Source: Strongylocentrotus droebachiensis (taxonomy: Eukaryota > Echinodermata > Echinoidea > Camarodonta > Strongylocentrotidae). From it: a stretch of 64,000 nucleotides of DNA. The stretch is from NCBI GenBank assembly GCA_035222895.1, contig JAVYIG010007528.1, positions 1-64,000 of the forward strand, read 5' to 3'. The notes beneath the pieces are model-generated. The model made no database searches and had not been told where the DNA came from. It was given only the letters and a program-made list of their open reading frames with translations. Shown here one piece after another: positions 62,571 to 64,000 of this stretch (the stretch's first letter is position 1; every line of letters starts with the position of its first letter). Position numbers and translations under genes: made by a program.

Positions 62571-62799
62571 CATGTATTAGCTCCAACAGGCGCGCCGGAA
62601 GCAGTTTGGGATTGGGGGGGGGGGCAAACATTCCAGGGGGCTCACCTTCCAGGGGCAGTGACGTAATGAAAAAAAATCGGAAGGGGGGGAGGCAGACAAA
62701 AATCTGCATCACCATCAGTCTTACACGTTACATGCAGGTCCCGCGGAACGTTTTTCAAAGTGGAGCATTATCGATCAGGTAGAGCGTAAATTGGGGTGG

Positions 62800-63318
62800 G
62801 GTCCAGGGCATGAGCTTCGACAGGGGGTCAAGGGGCTGAGCCCCCAGAAGCTCAGGGGTTTTAGGTATTTAATTACGGTTAGATGAGCATCCAGGGGCCC
62901 TCTTTAAGGCCATTGACGTGTTCCAAGGTGGGGGGGAAGCCCCCAGAAGCTCAGAGGTTTTAATATTTAACTACGGTCAGATAAGCATCCATGGACCGTC
63001 TTAGGGCCCTTGGTGGGGTCTAGGGGACAGAGCCACCGGAAGCTCAGGGGTTTTAGGTATTTAATTACGGTCAGATGAGCATCCAGGGGGCAGAGCCCCC
63101 GGAAGCTCAGGGGTTTTAGGTATTTAATTAAGGTCAGATGAGCATCCAGGAGGGCCCTTGGTGGGGTTCCAGGGGGCTGAGCTTCCGGAAGCTCAGGGGT
63201 TTTAAGGTATTTAATTACGGTCAAATGAGCATCCAGGGGCCCGCCTTAGGTCCCTTGGTGGGGTCCGGGGGCGGAGCCCCCGTAAGCTCTGGGGTTTTAA
63301 GCATTTAATTAAGCATTT
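62800..63318 (+). repeat. Degenerate satellite-like tandem array, about six units
   Basis: The shared block GAAGCTCAGGGGTTTTAGGT, ATTTAATTACGGTCAGATGA, GCATCCAGGGG recurs about six times, with unit lengths varying from about 60 to 110 bp because some units lack the 'CTTAGGGCCCTTGGTGGGGTC' part. Each full unit carries a GGGGGC.GAGCCCCC palindrome. The array ends directly at the duplicated coding segment. Confidence 0.85.
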
Positions 63319-63321
63319 AAT

Positions 63322-64000
63322 TGCTCTGCAGGAGCCGGACATTGATCTCAAAGATCCTAAGGTCCAGGATGCATCGAAGATGATTCAGCAAGTCTTTCGT
63401 CACAAGAAGTTGCACAGCAAGAGGAGCAAGGGGTCGGTAGAAGAAAAGGCGTGTAAGAAAGTACAAGCCAACAAAGCTTCTTCTGGGAATGTGGGATCAT
63501 TTCCAGATACCCCTGTTATCAAAGAAACCCCGAAGGCATCGGACATAGAGATAACGGATTCTCCTTTGATATTAAACACTGACACCACCGTTAACGTAGT
63601 AATTGCTGATGATGATATTGAGAAACACACCTTGTCAAATGAACGACAACTTGTGGACCGAACTGAAAATACGTCAACAGCTTATGGAATAGAATCAAGT
63701 GCCGTTCCTCTTGAAATTACACCTGCTCCAGTCAACTATCAAACATACAAAGGTGTGATGATTGTTAATGACAAGTTGCCAAACCACGTAGAAAGTGATT
63801 CTAAACCACCCTCACCGGATGGTGGAAACATCATTCATGCAGATGCGAACGCCAATTTCCGTTCATCTTTTGACAAGAGCCAAATGATTAGACGAGCTTC
63901 ATCGATAAGCGAGGCCAGTCTAGGTGATGACATCGACATCGATCTCCTGGATGCCGAAGTAAAGGCGGTAACCGAGAAACTTCGAGGTGTGTCGTTTGAT
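63322..64000 (+). CDS. Second, diverged copy of the IQ-module coding segment (partial, runs off the window)
   Basis: Positions 63322-64000 align without net gaps to 57787-58465 (679 bp each, 5535 bp apart) and stay fully open in the same frame, so module 2 (EPDIDLKDPKVQDASKMIQ) and module 3 (DDIDIDLLDAEVKAVTEKL) are present again. The sequence before it is unrelated (satellite array). TTGCTCTGCAG at 63321-63331 came from coding sequence in the first copy but forms a reasonable splice acceptor here, giving exon start 63332 in phase 0. Joined to exon 3 (phase 1) it would hit a stop at once; joined directly to exon 2 (phase 0, ends 59473) it stays in frame. It may be a later exon of the same gene, a truncated gene copy, or an allele misplaced during assembly. 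Confidence 0.7.

Overview
The window is AT-rich eukaryotic DNA: genes are split by GT-AG introns, simple-sequence runs are abundant (GA, CT, CAT, poly-G/poly-C), and many small transposons lie in introns and gaps. The repertoire (tRNA-derived SINEs, TTAA-site MITEs, CR1-like and Penelope-like retroelements, ankyrin and TAF5 genes with one short domain per exon) suggests a marine invertebrate deuterostome, most likely an echinoderm such as a sea urchin. That assignment is inference.

Layout. 1-880: broken non-LTR retrotransposon (- strand). 2097-14039: sixteen exons of TAF5, the WD40 subunit of TFIID (+ strand); the 5' end of the gene is not visible. 14040-17100: convergent intergenic gap with a SINE, a TIR element and a GA minisatellite. 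17144-27319: seven coding exons of an ankyrin-repeat/coiled-coil protein (- strand), whose introns hold several transposons and a large CAT microsatellite. 28-31 kb: a probable retrocopy pseudogene and two CR1-like retroelement fragments. 35-37 kb: purine-rich microsatellite, one intact tRNA-Pro(AGG) gene and a second copy of a 0.7-kb TIR element. 37-54.6 kb: a long stretch with no protein gene that I can recognise, only repeats. 54619-61387 and onward: the first three coding exons of a very large, mostly disordered protein (+ strand) carrying five copies of an acidic 'DIDL..DP.V' plus IQ-like module, like the PEP-19/neurogranin/igloo calmodulin-binding motif. 61.6-63.3 kb: Penelope-like insertion, G-rich repeats and a satellite-like array. 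63322-64000: a second, diverged copy of part of the large exon, running off the window end.

The genes do not form a pathway. TAF5 is a general transcription factor, the ankyrin protein is probably a scaffold, and the IQ-module protein is probably a calmodulin buffer or scaffold. The points most worth pursuing are the multi-module IQ protein with its partial tandem duplication, two copies of a Penelope-like element that each keep a complete minimal hammerhead ribozyme core, two precisely delimited TTAA-flanked MITEs, and a roughly 98-bp-arm hairpin in a TAF5 intron. All comparisons were made by eye, without database searches.
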